From contig JALGVJ010000007.1 in the NCBI GenBank assembly GCA_029838195.1, positions 79,260 through 143,259 of the forward strand: 64,000 nucleotides of DNA, read 5' to 3'. The stretch is from Promethearchaeota archaeon (GTDB lineage Archaea; Asgardarchaeota; Lokiarchaeia; Sigyniarchaeales; SOKP01). Shown piece by piece: positions 38,864-47,302 of this stretch. Every line of letters starts with the position of its first letter. Position 1 is the first letter of the stretch. Made by a program: the position numbers and the translations under genes. Below the pieces are notes generated by a model. That model searched no databases, had not been told where the DNA came from, and saw only the letters and a list, made by a program, of their open reading frames with translations.

Positions 38864-39628
38864 TCATTCTCCTCTCATTATCTTTTTAAGACGATTCAAT
38901 TCTTCTAACATTTCATCCCTTAAAGAACTTAAACTTCCTCCCGCTTGAGTTGCGCCGGGTGCTGGGGTTACTGCTCCCGGAGGTTTTACTCCTGGTGGGC
39001 CCACAGCGGGAGATTTTGGCGGTCCTGCTGAAGGGGGCTTAGGAGGACTCGTTGCGGAGGGGGCTGCCACGGGCGCCTTTGGAGGAGCTGAAACAGGTGA
39101 TTTAGGTGGTGATGGTGCTGGTGGTCCTGCAGAAGGAGGCTTTGGTGGTCCTGCAGAAGGGGGCTTTGGTGGCCCTGCTGAAGGGGGCTTTGGTGGCCCT
39201 GCAGAAGGGGGCTTTGGTGGCCCTGCGGTTGGAGGTTTGGGAGGCCCCACAACGGGAGATTTTGGCGGTCCTGCTGAAGGAGGCATAGAAGGCCCTTCTT
39301 TTGAAGAGGGAGTTCCAAGTCCAGTAATGAGTGGATTACTTGAAGCTTTCGTAGCAGCTTCTCCACCTCCACTTAATAAATTAAAAAGAGTGCTTGCAGC
39401 TTTTGTTTTAGCTTCTTGAGGTGGTGCTAAGATTTGAGCCGAGGAGCTACTGACAGTCTGTACAGCTTCTTCAGCGGAGATACCTTTTAAATCTTTTTGA
39501 GCTTTATTTATGGATTCGATAAAGTCATTTATGTTTTTGACAGTTTCTTCCAGATCATCAGCCAGTGAGCTAAGTCCTTTTTTTAGAAATGTTAGAACGC
39601 GATTAATTTTTTTTTTCTCAGAGACCAT
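38864..39628 (-). CDS. Proline-rich repeat protein with helical ends
   Basis: A 254-residue protein in three parts: a helical, probably coiled-coil N-terminus (1-60), a low-complexity region of repeated GPPKPPSA units (about 110-220), and a short C-terminal helix (SLRDEMLEELNRLKKIM). The repeats resemble eukaryotic polyproline ligands of SH3, EVH1 or profilin domains. No signal peptide or membrane segment is seen. It lies about 6 kb from the actin gene, on the same strand but not in the same operon. An adaptor or cytoskeletal role is speculative. Local GC content is far above that of the neighbours because of Pro/Gly codons. Confidence 0.75.
   Translation of the reverse strand: MVSEKKKINRVLTFLKKGLSSLADDLEETVKNINDFIESINKAQKDLKGISAEEAVQTVSSSSAQILAPPQEAKTKAASTLFNLLSGGGEAATKASSNPLITGLGTPSSKEGPSMPPSAGPPKSPVVGPPKPPTAGPPKPPSAGPPKPPSAGPPKPPSAGPPKPPSAGPPAPSPPKSPVSAPPKAPVAAPSATSPPKPPSAGPPKSPAVGPPGVKPPGAVTPAPGATQAGGSLSSLRDEMLEELNRLKKIMRGE
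39123..39242. repeat. 24-base tandem repeats encoding GPPKPPSA
   Basis: Five successive 24-base units (consensus GGCCCTGCAGAAGGGGGCTT plus TGGT on the plus strand), the inner ones nearly identical at DNA level, inside the proline-rich gene. Such identity suggests recent expansion or contraction, so length likely varies between strains. Confidence 0.85.
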
Positions 39629-40424
39629 GGTCGGTGCTTTCCTCCGATTGAACTTGAGACGTAATTAATATTAATATAATATTATAGAAATATAAATATT
39701 TCTTATTATACATGATATTCTTTTAGGTATTTAAACCATGATAGTAAGAAAATTTTTGATATTTAATGTTTTTACTCCTGATTTTTAATGATTTAGAAAA
39801 TATACCCCGCTCATGTTTTCAATAATATTTCTTAGGAATTTCCCTTATAGAACAGAATAAACCTAACGGGATTCTCTTAATTAAAATCATTGAGGTGAGA
39901 AAGAGTGAATTATAAATTTGATTTAATTACTTCATGCTTGGAAAAGAAAAGTGAAGTTCCCTATTTCATTCGTATTAGATTCTTAAAATAAATTTAAATT
40001 TGCTACACGCTTAATGATTCCATCAGGAATTAAAAAAAACATTGCCTTTTTTAAAATTAATCATGGGGTTAAGAATTAAACATAAATAATTGGTAAAAAA
40101 AGTTAGACCATTATCTTTTACCCGGTTTATTGAGGATAAAAAATAAAGCAAATCAATATTCCATGAAGCGAGATTTATTAAAAGAAGAGATGGGGCCAAT
40201 TTGAACAATTTGGGAAGAGCCTCATGCTAAAAAAGTTATACTAAAGCAATTAAGTGATGGGTCATGAAAGCCAACGGGAAAACCAAGCCCATGCAAAATG
40301 AAAATAAGCATTTATGGAGGGTATTTAAGAATCTGAGAGAGCTCATACCTAAATATGGTTTAAATAAAAAGCATGCATGCGTGCGTAAAGCTATGGAATT
40401 TATCTTTAAATACCAAACGGCTCT
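39629..40424. other. Long intergenic stretch with possible gene remnants
   Basis: About 800 AT-rich bases with no gene I can support strongly. It contains a 28-codon ORF with a good ribosome-binding site (39905-39991) and an ORF starting at 40264 that runs into 49-base tandem repeats. The density of short, broken frames compared with the packed neighbours suggests a region of decayed or inserted DNA. Confidence 0.4.
39905..39991 (+). CDS. Possible 28-residue peptide or gene fragment
   Basis: GAGGTGA at 39892-39898 precedes a GTG at 39905 by six bases, and the frame runs 28 codons (VNYKFDLITSCLEKK, ending RIRFLK) to a TAA. The ribosome-binding site is the only evidence. It could be a small protein or the 5' end of a lost gene. 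Confidence 0.25.
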   Translation: MNYKFDLITSCLEKKSEVPYFIRIRFLK

Positions 40425-40509
40425 TATTTGGTTCGATTTAGAGGCGTATTATATTTTTAAAGGGTTTTATGGTTATTTGGTTCGATTTAGAGGCGTATTG
40501 TATTTTTAA
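40264..40509 (+). other. Unrecognised ORF running into tandem repeats, probable remnant
   Basis: The 81-codon frame has a basic, helical N-terminal part (KHLWRVFKNLRELIPKYGLN) that looks protein-like, but its C-terminal third is encoded by the 49-base tandem repeats and is therefore not conserved protein. It may be the leftover of a transposase or other gene disrupted by repeat expansion. I do not recognise a family. Confidence 0.25.
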
Positions 40510-40571
40510 AGGGTTTTATGGTTATTTGGTTCGATTTAGAGGCGTATTGTATTTTTAAAGGGTTTTATGGT
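40425..40571. repeat. Three tandem copies of a 49-base unit
   Basis: Units at 40425-40473, 40474-40522 and 40523-40571 are identical except for one base (A in the first, G in the other two, after GGCGTATT). The unit begins TATTTGGTTCGATTTAGAGG and ends GGGTTTTATGGT. There are no spacers, and 49 is not a multiple of three, so it is not a protein repeat. Confidence 0.95.
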
Positions 40572-40786
40572 TAGAAGAAAATAAATTAATGAAGGAAATG
40601 AAACTTTATTTCCCATAAAATTTTTTAATTTTTGGTATAACCAATAATTAATTTCAATTACTTTATTTCTAATAAATAATAAAAATAATAAAAATTACTA
40701 ATATTATATCATTCAATTCAAATCGAATAAATTTTTTTAAGAAATAATCTTAAATTTTCTTAAGCATAAAAATAAATGTGAGAAAT

Positions 40787-41050
40787 ATGGCCAAGAAAGA
40801 ACTGTTCATTAAAAGAGTATACGAGATAGTCAATGAATTAAAAATTCCATTAATAGATGAGCGCGTGTACGATAAAGTGGCATTTGGAGGAAATCCTATT
40901 GCAAGTATCGTCTTTAAATTTGAAGAAGATGAGTCCGTAATTAGAGGTTTTTTAGGTTTAGCAGAATACTTTCATACGGTCGTAATAAAGAAAAAAGATG
41001 ACTTCTTCATTCCTCATAATAACTTGATCTTTCGCTTGATTTCAGCTTAA
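40787..41050 (+). CDS. Small conserved-looking protein of unknown function
   Basis: An 87-residue alpha/beta protein with alternating charged helices and strands (KELFIKRVYEIVNELKIPL, ASIVFKFEEDESVIRGFLGL, FHTVVIKKKDDFFIP). No Cys motif, signal or membrane segment. ATG at 40787 is preferred over the in-frame GTG at 40778, since GTGAG lies just before it. A run of eight T follows the stop (41057-41064), consistent with a single-gene transcript. I do not recognise the family. Confidence 0.55.
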   Translation: MAKKELFIKRVYEIVNELKIPLIDERVYDKVAFGGNPIASIVFKFEEDESVIRGFLGLAEYFHTVVIKKKDDFFIPHNNLIFRLISA

Positions 41051-41286
41051 CTACTCTTTTTTTTATTTAAAACATTTTTCAATTAATTTTCCTATTATTT
41101 TTCATTTTTTTATCATTAAGAATGAAAAATAGTCCTTTTACCGATCTAAGGGGGAAATGGGGGAATTTGAGAAAGATTTTGAACCCATGCCATGAAATTT
41201 CTTCAATTATGTGACCCTTGATGGATCCCATGAGAGATTTATTTGCTACTGTTTAGATGAACAAGAAAAAGAAAATATTTGAAAGG

Positions 41287-41994
41287 TTAAATGGTATTGG
41301 TATAATATTTAGATTGCTTCAAGATATTTAATACTTCTGATTCAGGGATATCATACCAATGTTTATAGGCATTAGCCACTGCGAATTGCCAAGCGTGAGA
41401 GACGTGCGGGCAAAAAATTTTGTCTGTAAATTCTTGAATTTTTTTGATTGTTCGAATAGGGGCAGTAGGAACGGCAACATGTATGTTTTTCGGGGTATAT
41501 TTTTTAACCATTTCTATAGCAGCTAACATGGTAAAACCTGAGGCCAGACCGTCATCCAAGAGAAAGATGGTTTTTCCTTTCATCTTTTTAAATAAGAGGG
41601 ATTGAGTTTGAGGGGAAATTTGATAAAACTGCAATCGGCCCTTAATTTCATTTTTAGTCAATTGGATAGCTCGTTCTATTTCAGGTTTGCTCAAATTTAA
41701 ATGAGGTAAAAGATCTTGATTCAATAAAATAGTTCCATCAGTAGTGACTGCGCCAAAACCCGCCTCGGGGTTATATGGAATTTTAATTTTTCGCACGATT
41801 AACATGCTATAAGAAAGATTAAATATTTGGCAAAATCCCTCAGTAACGGGAACTCCGCCATTTGGAATGGCAAAGCAAAAAAATTCTTTGGGATTTTTCA
41901 GAATGGAATCATGGAGATTTTTATCTTTTTTTTCTATTAACCGAGCAATTTTAATACCCGCTTCTAATCGTGAATTATATCTTTCAAATTCCAT
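41287..41994 (-). CDS. Phosphoribosyltransferase-fold protein
   Basis: A 235-residue type I PRTase-like protein. The PRPP-binding loop is visible as FLLDDGLASGFTMLAA (144-159, with Asp147-Asp148). The N-terminal FAIPNGGVPVTEGF and VRKIKIPYNPEAGFGAV resemble the group of PRTases often annotated next to hydrolases and erythromycin-esterase-like proteins. The substrate base is unknown. The gene stands alone with a divergent HEAT-repeat gene upstream. Confidence 0.85.
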   Translation of the reverse strand: MEFERYNSRLEAGIKIARLIEKKDKNLHDSILKNPKEFFCFAIPNGGVPVTEGFCQIFNLSYSMLIVRKIKIPYNPEAGFGAVTTDGTILLNQDLLPHLNLSKPEIERAIQLTKNEIKGRLQFYQISPQTQSLLFKKMKGKTIFLLDDGLASGFTMLAAIEMVKKYTPKNIHVAVPTAPIRTIKKIQEFTDKIFCPHVSHAWQFAVANAYKHWYDIPESEVLNILKQSKYYTNTI

Positions 41995-42212
41995 TGAAAT
42001 TCCATTTTGATAAGAATTGTTCTTGAAAATTTTAATTAGGTAAAATTTATAAAATTTGGGCCTTGGATACTTGCGATTGCAAAAAAATAAATAGAGCGTG
42101 GCAACATGTATTTTTTATGATGATATAAATATTTTACAATAAAGTATATTTTTTCTTATTTTTAAATTTAAGGTGGAGCATGTAATTAAACGAGCTAACG
42201 AATGGAATTAAA

Positions 42213-43856
42213 ATGAGGCAGGCGGACAATAAAATCAAGATTTTAATTGAAAAATTTAAAAAATCGCGGGATCTAAACAATAGAATAGAGATTCTAAATG
42301 ATTTATCTAAATTGCAAGAAAAAAACCATTTTCTTGAGTTTAAGAATTTCTACTTGAAAGAATCTTTTTCAGAAATCAAGAGCACGCTCATACCCTTTAT
42401 CATTGAATTTTATCCGGACCAAGGCATGGAATTCTTGGTAAGTCAATATAGACAAGAAAAGGATTGGAAAGTAAGAAATAAGATAATAGAAGCTATTGGA
42501 TTATGTAAAAATAGAAATTCCCTTTTATTTTTAATAGAAGCTTTAAAAGATAATAATGTTGAAAATAAACGATTAGCAATTTCTTTATTAGGACGAATGA
42601 AAGCAGAAGAAGCCTCAGAACCCCTAATATCAATGCTACAACATGGAATGAATGAACTTTATGACGATATAATAAAAGCTATAGTTAACATTGGTAAAAA
42701 AAATAATCTCAAGGCAATTTTAGCTCATATAAACCAAGAAAACATTTACATAAAACGAGCCATTCCTATCATATTAGCACGCTTGAAAGACAAAAGCTCC
42801 CAGCAAATCCTATTAAAATTATTGGAAGATCCCGATAGAGAGGTAAGAAAAAATTCCATTAAAGCATTAGTACATGTTTTAGACCTAAGAAAAATAGGAG
42901 TTCTTTTTAAAAAATTACAAGATGATAATTTAGAAATAAGGAAAGAGACAATAAAAGCTTTAGGAGAATTAGGCTCCTTAAAAGCCATAAAACCCCTTTT
43001 AAAATTATTACTAGATAAGAAATTTGTCATTAGATCTCAAGCCATGAAGGCCCTTACCAAGTTATTTATTAAAGCTAAAACTCATGAAGAACTTTACGAG
43101 GTGTTGGAAAAAAGAAATTTATTAGGACGTCAAAGTGCTATTAAGATTTTAGGCCAAATCGGCTCTCCCGAAGATATAAAAAGATTGTTGCCTTTTTTTA
43201 CGAGTAAAATCCCACAAATCCGGCAAAATGCCTTTAAATCCATTTTAAAAATTGCTCAAAATACTGAATTTAAGGAAGAGAGCTTAGTTTTAATAATTCA
43301 ATCCCTTAATTCGGAAAAATGGCAAATTAGAAAGTATAGTGCTAACTTATTAAGCAAATTAGGCGATGAAAATACAATTGAGGCTTTGTTTGTTTTATTA
43401 GGAGATGATAATAACGAGGTGAGAAAAGCAGCCATTCAAACGTTAGCAACTTTTAGAACCTCTAAAGTTATTGATATTGCGAAGCAATTTTTAACGGATG
43501 ATTCTTGGAAAATGAGACGAGCTGCGGTGAAACTTCTCCTAAAAATAGGAACGGAAGAAGCTCTTTCTCCTTTAATGAATTGCCTTAATGATGATGATAT
43601 TTACGTAAAAAGATGGGCCATAAAAGGATTGGGCAAATTACGTTCTTTTTCAAATCTATCCGCACTTTCAAGGTTATTAAAAGATAAAGATCCAAAAATT
43701 CGTTTATCCGTGGTAAAAGCCTTCGAACAAATAGGGGAAGAAAGTGTCATTCCATATCTCATTGATGCTTTAGGGGATGATGTTTATGAAATTAAACGAG
43801 AAGCTGAAAAAGCCTTGGAAAAAATAGATCCCTTCTGGATTGAAAAATATTTATAA
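42213..43856 (+). CDS. HEAT-repeat (PBS-lyase type) scaffold protein
   Basis: A 547-residue superhelical protein of about 14-16 HEAT-like repeats of 30-32 residues. Repeated patterns are VRNKIIEAIGLC, KRLAISLLGRM, EVRKNSIKALVHV, IRKETIKALGELGS, MRRAAVKLLLKIG and VKRWAIKGLGKL. Such repeats form protein-protein interaction surfaces; the partner is not indicated. No catalytic domain, signal or membrane segment is visible. The gene appears monocistronic. A GGTGGAGC site 40 bases upstream is followed by ATGTAA, a start-stop pair. Confidence 0.88.
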   Translation: MRQADNKIKILIEKFKKSRDLNNRIEILNDLSKLQEKNHFLEFKNFYLKESFSEIKSTLIPFIIEFYPDQGMEFLVSQYRQEKDWKVRNKIIEAIGLCKNRNSLLFLIEALKDNNVENKRLAISLLGRMKAEEASEPLISMLQHGMNELYDDIIKAIVNIGKKNNLKAILAHINQENIYIKRAIPIILARLKDKSSQQILLKLLEDPDREVRKNSIKALVHVLDLRKIGVLFKKLQDDNLEIRKETIKALGELGSLKAIKPLLKLLLDKKFVIRSQAMKALTKLFIKAKTHEELYEVLEKRNLLGRQSAIKILGQIGSPEDIKRLLPFFTSKIPQIRQNAFKSILKIAQNTEFKEESLVLIIQSLNSEKWQIRKYSANLLSKLGDENTIEALFVLLGDDNNEVRKAAIQTLATFRTSKVIDIAKQFLTDDSWKMRRAAVKLLLKIGTEEALSPLMNCLNDDDIYVKRWAIKGLGKLRSFSNLSALSRLLKDKDPKIRLSVVKAFEQIGEESVIPYLIDALGDDVYEIKREAEKALEKIDPFWIEKYL

Positions 43857-44126
43857 AGATATCCGCCTTATTTTCCTTTAATTCTTTCCCTTTATTGATA
43901 ATATTTAAAAAAATCGCGTGTGGTCAACATGAGACGTAATCAGGCATTTTTAATTATTTTTAGCTGAAATTACTATTGGATCAGAAAAGAAATATGAATT
44001 ACCTTTCAAAAAAAAACTGAAATTTACTTTTTAAGAAATTTTTAATTTCTTAGCGAATTAAACTAGTTATAATCTCATGTTAGACGCTAGAGATACCTTT
44101 TTAAATGAACATGATCGTGAATTTAT

Positions 44127-44681
44127 ATGGTTAAAGATGATTCCAAGCTCAACATCGTTCTTGAAACCTTGCCTTCTGAAACTTTTTCGATAATTGGGCA
44201 CCTCATAGCTGGAATCATCCTAACGCTATTAATTCTTCCTTTTAAGAGTTTTATCATCCTAATTGTAATCATTCCTGCATTATTAAGCGTGAGAGGGAAT
44301 GTAAGTGGTCCATTTTATGCAAGAACTTCGAGAGATTTGATGCTAGGCGATTTTAATAAACAGACATGGACAGAAAATATTTTAGCAACTTATGTTCTTT
44401 CCTTAATATGTTCTTTTCTTATTGGAATTTTTTCCCTTTTTCTTAATGTAATTCTTATTAAATGCGGTACTATAAGTAATTTTCAATTGATATTCACTCC
44501 CATGCTAAGTGTTTCTATTTCTCTTTCGATTTCAGTTATATGTTCCACCCTATTAAATTACATTACGTTTCATAGAGGGTTAAATCCAAATAATGTGGTA
44601 CCTCCTATCATGACTACGCTAGATGATTTTTTAACGATTATTAGTTTTTATGGATCTTTATTAATTTTAAAGGTGGCTTAA
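44127..44681 (+). CDS. SLC41/MgtE-type transporter half, subunit A
   Basis: A 184-residue membrane protein with five hydrophobic segments resembling one MgtE/SLC41 integral membrane domain (PF01769), which carries Mg2+ or another divalent cation. The diagnostic element is PALLSVRGNVSGPFYARTSR (about 51-70), equivalent to the conserved PALxGLxGN...R of SLC41. Later NPNNVVPPIMTTLDDFLT near 150-168 matches the second conserved motif with its acidic residue. It lacks the cytosolic N and CBS domains of bacterial MgtE. The next gene, which starts directly after its stop, encodes the second half. Confidence 0.85.
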   Translation: MVKDDSKLNIVLETLPSETFSIIGHLIAGIILTLLILPFKSFIILIVIIPALLSVRGNVSGPFYARTSRDLMLGDFNKQTWTENILATYVLSLICSFLIGIFSLFLNVILIKCGTISNFQLIFTPMLSVSISLSISVICSTLLNYITFHRGLNPNNVVPPIMTTLDDFLTIISFYGSLLILKVA

Positions 44682-45233
44682 GTGAAATATTTCGTAAAAA
44701 TTATTAAAGAATCCATTTTAATTGTTATATTAACATCGATTATTGGATTATTTACGGGATCCCTTCTATCTTTAAATGAAAGAATACTTTACTCTTTTCC
44801 TATAATTCTCCTCATTTTACCTTCATTGAACTCATTAACAGGGGATATTTGCACCATTTTAGTCTCAAGATTAACCACACATTTATATATCGGTACGATT
44901 GCTCCGCGTTTAGAAAAATCGAAACGTCTGAAAGAAGATTTTTTAGGTTTGTTAATAACACTTTTGTTGAGTTTAATTTTGCTCATCGTCGTGGGGCATG
45001 CGATTGCGTTCTATACTGACATCAAAATCATCAATCCCTTTTTTATCATCATAGTTTTATTTATTACAATAATTCTTCTATTTGTAAGCATGTTTATCGT
45101 GTTATTTATTGGTTCTATATTTCTATTTAAGAGTGGAAAAGATCCTAACAATTTTTTAATTCCCTTCGTGACCTCGTCTGCGGATTTTCTAACCCCTTTT
45201 TTTTTAATTATTTTTATCATAATATTTTTATAG
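44682..45233 (+). CDS. SLC41/MgtE-type transporter half, subunit B
   Basis: A 183-residue paralogue of subunit A with five hydrophobic segments. LPSLNSLTGDICTILVSRLT (about 46-65) replaces the PALxGLxGN motif with GD in place of GN, and DPNNFLIPFVTSSADFLTP (about 156-174) is the second motif. The start is GTG immediately after the TAA of subunit A, with AGGTGG five bases before it, so translation is coupled. The two halves probably form a heterodimer. It is followed by a PhoU-TrkA_C gene 19 bases downstream. Confidence 0.85.
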   Translation: MKYFVKIIKESILIVILTSIIGLFTGSLLSLNERILYSFPIILLILPSLNSLTGDICTILVSRLTTHLYIGTIAPRLEKSKRLKEDFLGLLITLLLSLILLIVVGHAIAFYTDIKIINPFFIIIVLFITIILLFVSMFIVLFIGSIFLFKSGKDPNNFLIPFVTSSADFLTPFFLIIFIIIFL

Positions 45234-45252
45234 AATTAAAAAATAAATTTTA

Positions 45253-46515
45253 ATGAGTGAAAAAAATAAGATGACTATAATCAAAAAGCATTTCAAGTAT
45301 AAACCCCTTTCACTCAAGGATATCCTCCGTGAAATGAAAAAAAACATTGACTTAATGATTGACCTTGCTTACAGTGCAATTAAATTTGGAGACAAAGAAC
45401 TTGCCGATGAAGCGTATAAGATTGAAGGGCGCATCCATGAACTTACTTTTCTTTTAAATCTCCAAATTATCATGACTCAACCCGGAGGATATAAAAATGC
45501 TAAAGAATTAGAACCAATCGTCGTAATGGGATATTGTATTGATAAAATAAGCGACGCTTTGTCTGACATTGCTCGTGTAGTCTATGTTAATAGTGATATA
45601 TATCAATTCACCCAGCTTTTCTGGGATAGCGTGCCTGAACCCATTGTAAAAATCACGGTGAAACCTAATAGTGAATTTATTGGAAAATATAGAAAAGATA
45701 TTCATTTTAGATCCCTCCATGGTGTAGATTTAATTGCTATTAGGCGAGGAAGTAAATGGATTTTTGATACGAAGCAAAAAATTCTAAAAAATGATATACT
45801 TATCGTGAAAGGAGAAATATCGCCAATTCGAGAATTAAAAAAAGCGTGCATGGATGATGAACCCTTCTCCTTTGATTTAGAGAAAATTCATAAAGAAATA
45901 GAGTTTGATCTCGAGAATCCAGAAATCTTCGAAGCATTGGAAGAGCTTAAAAAAAATTATGTTTTAATAACGGATCTATCTGAAACCATGATTGAACTTG
46001 CACTAGTAGCGCTATTCTTTAATAATTATGAAGTAGCAGAGGACATTTCTGAAATGGAAGAATTAATGGATGGGCTCAACATCGCATTTGAAAAAGACTT
46101 ACTAGAAATCGCTCATTTGATAGAAAATCCTAAAGATTTAACCGGGATCATGCGCATTGTATTTTCATGCGAATTAATTGCAGATGCGGCGGCAAATATC
46201 GCAGAAAATATCATTAAAGGTTTCACGCCCCACCCAATTTTTCAAAAAGCCATATCGGAAACCGATGAAATTGTTGTAAGGGAAACGTTATCTCATGATT
46301 CTTATTTTAAAGATAAAACATACGAAGAGCTTCAAGATAGAAGATATAAGCGGGGTTTCCACATCATTGCTCTAAAGCGAGAAGATAAATGGATTTATCG
46401 CTTTAGAGATGATTTTCTGTTTAAAGAGGGAGACTTAATCATCGGATTAGGGCCAAAAGAAACCGTAATGCAATGGAGAAGATGCGTAAATCCGGAAAAA
46501 TTTAGAATGTCTTAA
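45253..46515 (+). CDS. Tandem PhoU-TrkA_C protein, likely regulator of the split MgtE-type transporter
   Basis: A 420-residue cytosolic protein with the order PhoU-like helices (about 20-125), TrkA_C/RCK_C (130-200, IAIRRGSKWIFD then LKNDILIVKG), PhoU-like (220-320) and a second TrkA_C (325-415, IIALKREDKWIYR then FKEGDLIIGLG). RCK_C domains bind small ligands in K+ and other ion channels, and PhoU folds bind metal or membrane partners. Its place directly after the two MgtE-like halves argues that it gates them, perhaps by sensing nucleotide or ion levels. The two internal repeats parallel the two transporter halves. Confidence 0.88.
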   Translation: MSEKNKMTIIKKHFKYKPLSLKDILREMKKNIDLMIDLAYSAIKFGDKELADEAYKIEGRIHELTFLLNLQIIMTQPGGYKNAKELEPIVVMGYCIDKISDALSDIARVVYVNSDIYQFTQLFWDSVPEPIVKITVKPNSEFIGKYRKDIHFRSLHGVDLIAIRRGSKWIFDTKQKILKNDILIVKGEISPIRELKKACMDDEPFSFDLEKIHKEIEFDLENPEIFEALEELKKNYVLITDLSETMIELALVALFFNNYEVAEDISEMEELMDGLNIAFEKDLLEIAHLIENPKDLTGIMRIVFSCELIADAAANIAENIIKGFTPHPIFQKAISETDEIVVRETLSHDSYFKDKTYEELQDRRYKRGFHIIALKREDKWIYRFRDDFLFKEGDLIIGLGPKETVMQWRRCVNPEKFRMS

Positions 46516-46530
46516 CGAAATGGGAAGTCA

Positions 46531-47118
46531 GTGACGACCATGAAGATTGAAGACCGATTTTTTAATACCATGCTTGAAATTAGCAAGCAAATTAATTTTA
46601 ACGCTGAAAATATAAATAGGGCCCATTTAAGCGATTTTATATCTTTAATTCTTAATATAAACGAGAAAGGAGACAGGATCTTCGTATACGGAGCAGGCAG
46701 GTCCGGTTTTATTGGACGCTGTTTTGCTCAAAGACTAATGCATTTAGGAGTCAATTCTTGTTTCGTATCAGATGCGATCACTCCTCAATTTACTTCTAAT
46801 GATGCATTAATTTTAATTAGCGGGAGTGGTGAAACCACGTCGACCGTCGCTATTGCTAAAAAAGCTAAAGAAATAGGGGGAAAACTGTTATTATTAACGA
46901 GTAATCCGGAAAGCACCATTGGAAAAATTTCTGACATTTCTTTGAAAATTATAGGAAAAAGCAAGGATGTAGCAACTGTTCAAAAAACTCTTGCCCCATA
47001 TACTAGCTTGTTTGATATCTCCACATTGGCCGTATTGGACTCTATTGGAGGGGTTTTAATGGAGCTTCTCAATGTTTCAGAAGAGGATATTAATAATAGA
47101 CACGCAACCATTGAATAG
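46531..47118 (+). CDS. hxlB: 6-phospho-3-hexuloisomerase (SIS domain)
   Basis: Isomerises hexulose-6-phosphate to fructose-6-phosphate. In archaea this serves the ribulose monophosphate pathway, often in reverse to make ribulose-5-phosphate. SIS motifs are intact: FVYGAGRSGFIGRCFAQRLM (about 50-69), SGSGETTSTVAIAKKAKEIG (about 97-116), LAPYTSLFDIS and the C-terminal RHATIE, characteristic of this enzyme rather than other SIS proteins. The start is GTG at 46531, or ATG at 46540. It follows the transporter operon by 15 bases. The partner hexulose-phosphate synthase is not in this window. Confidence 0.9.
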   Translation: MTTMKIEDRFFNTMLEISKQINFNAENINRAHLSDFISLILNINEKGDRIFVYGAGRSGFIGRCFAQRLMHLGVNSCFVSDAITPQFTSNDALILISGSGETTSTVAIAKKAKEIGGKLLLLTSNPESTIGKISDISLKIIGKSKDVATVQKTLAPYTSLFDISTLAVLDSIGGVLMELLNVSEEDINNRHATIE

Positions 47119-47302
47119 TTCGAATCTTTAACTTCTTTTTCAGACGCGAAAGAGAATAATACCCATGAAGCCCTTCTTATAGAGATAAATATTCATTAAT
47201 AATAGCTCAATGGGCGTTCTTTAGCTCTCAATTATCAAGTATTTATTTAAGGCAATTATTGCACTCATTTTTAAATAGGAATCTTTCATTGATTGAATAG
47301 AA

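Noticed and set aside
38986..39372. Alternative long frames across the proline-rich gene on both strands
   Set aside because: They arise because the 24-base GC-rich repeat is open in several frames; low-complexity Leu/Gln or Gly/Ala products without flanking domains are shadows.
40425..40571. The 49-base repeats as a CRISPR array or tRNA cluster
   Set aside because: The copies abut without spacers and show no dyad, and the GGTTCGATT stretch has no matching T-arm stem or cloverleaf around it.
41150..41285. Fragments of a degraded gene between the small protein and the phosphoribosyltransferase
   Set aside because: Several short frames look slightly protein-like, but they are under 25 codons each and not joined by a clear frameshift, so I cannot support a gene.
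47110..47140. GTTCGAATC after the hexuloisomerase gene as a tRNA T-loop
   Set aside because: No complementary stem flanks it, and no acceptor or anticodon arm could be found in either direction.
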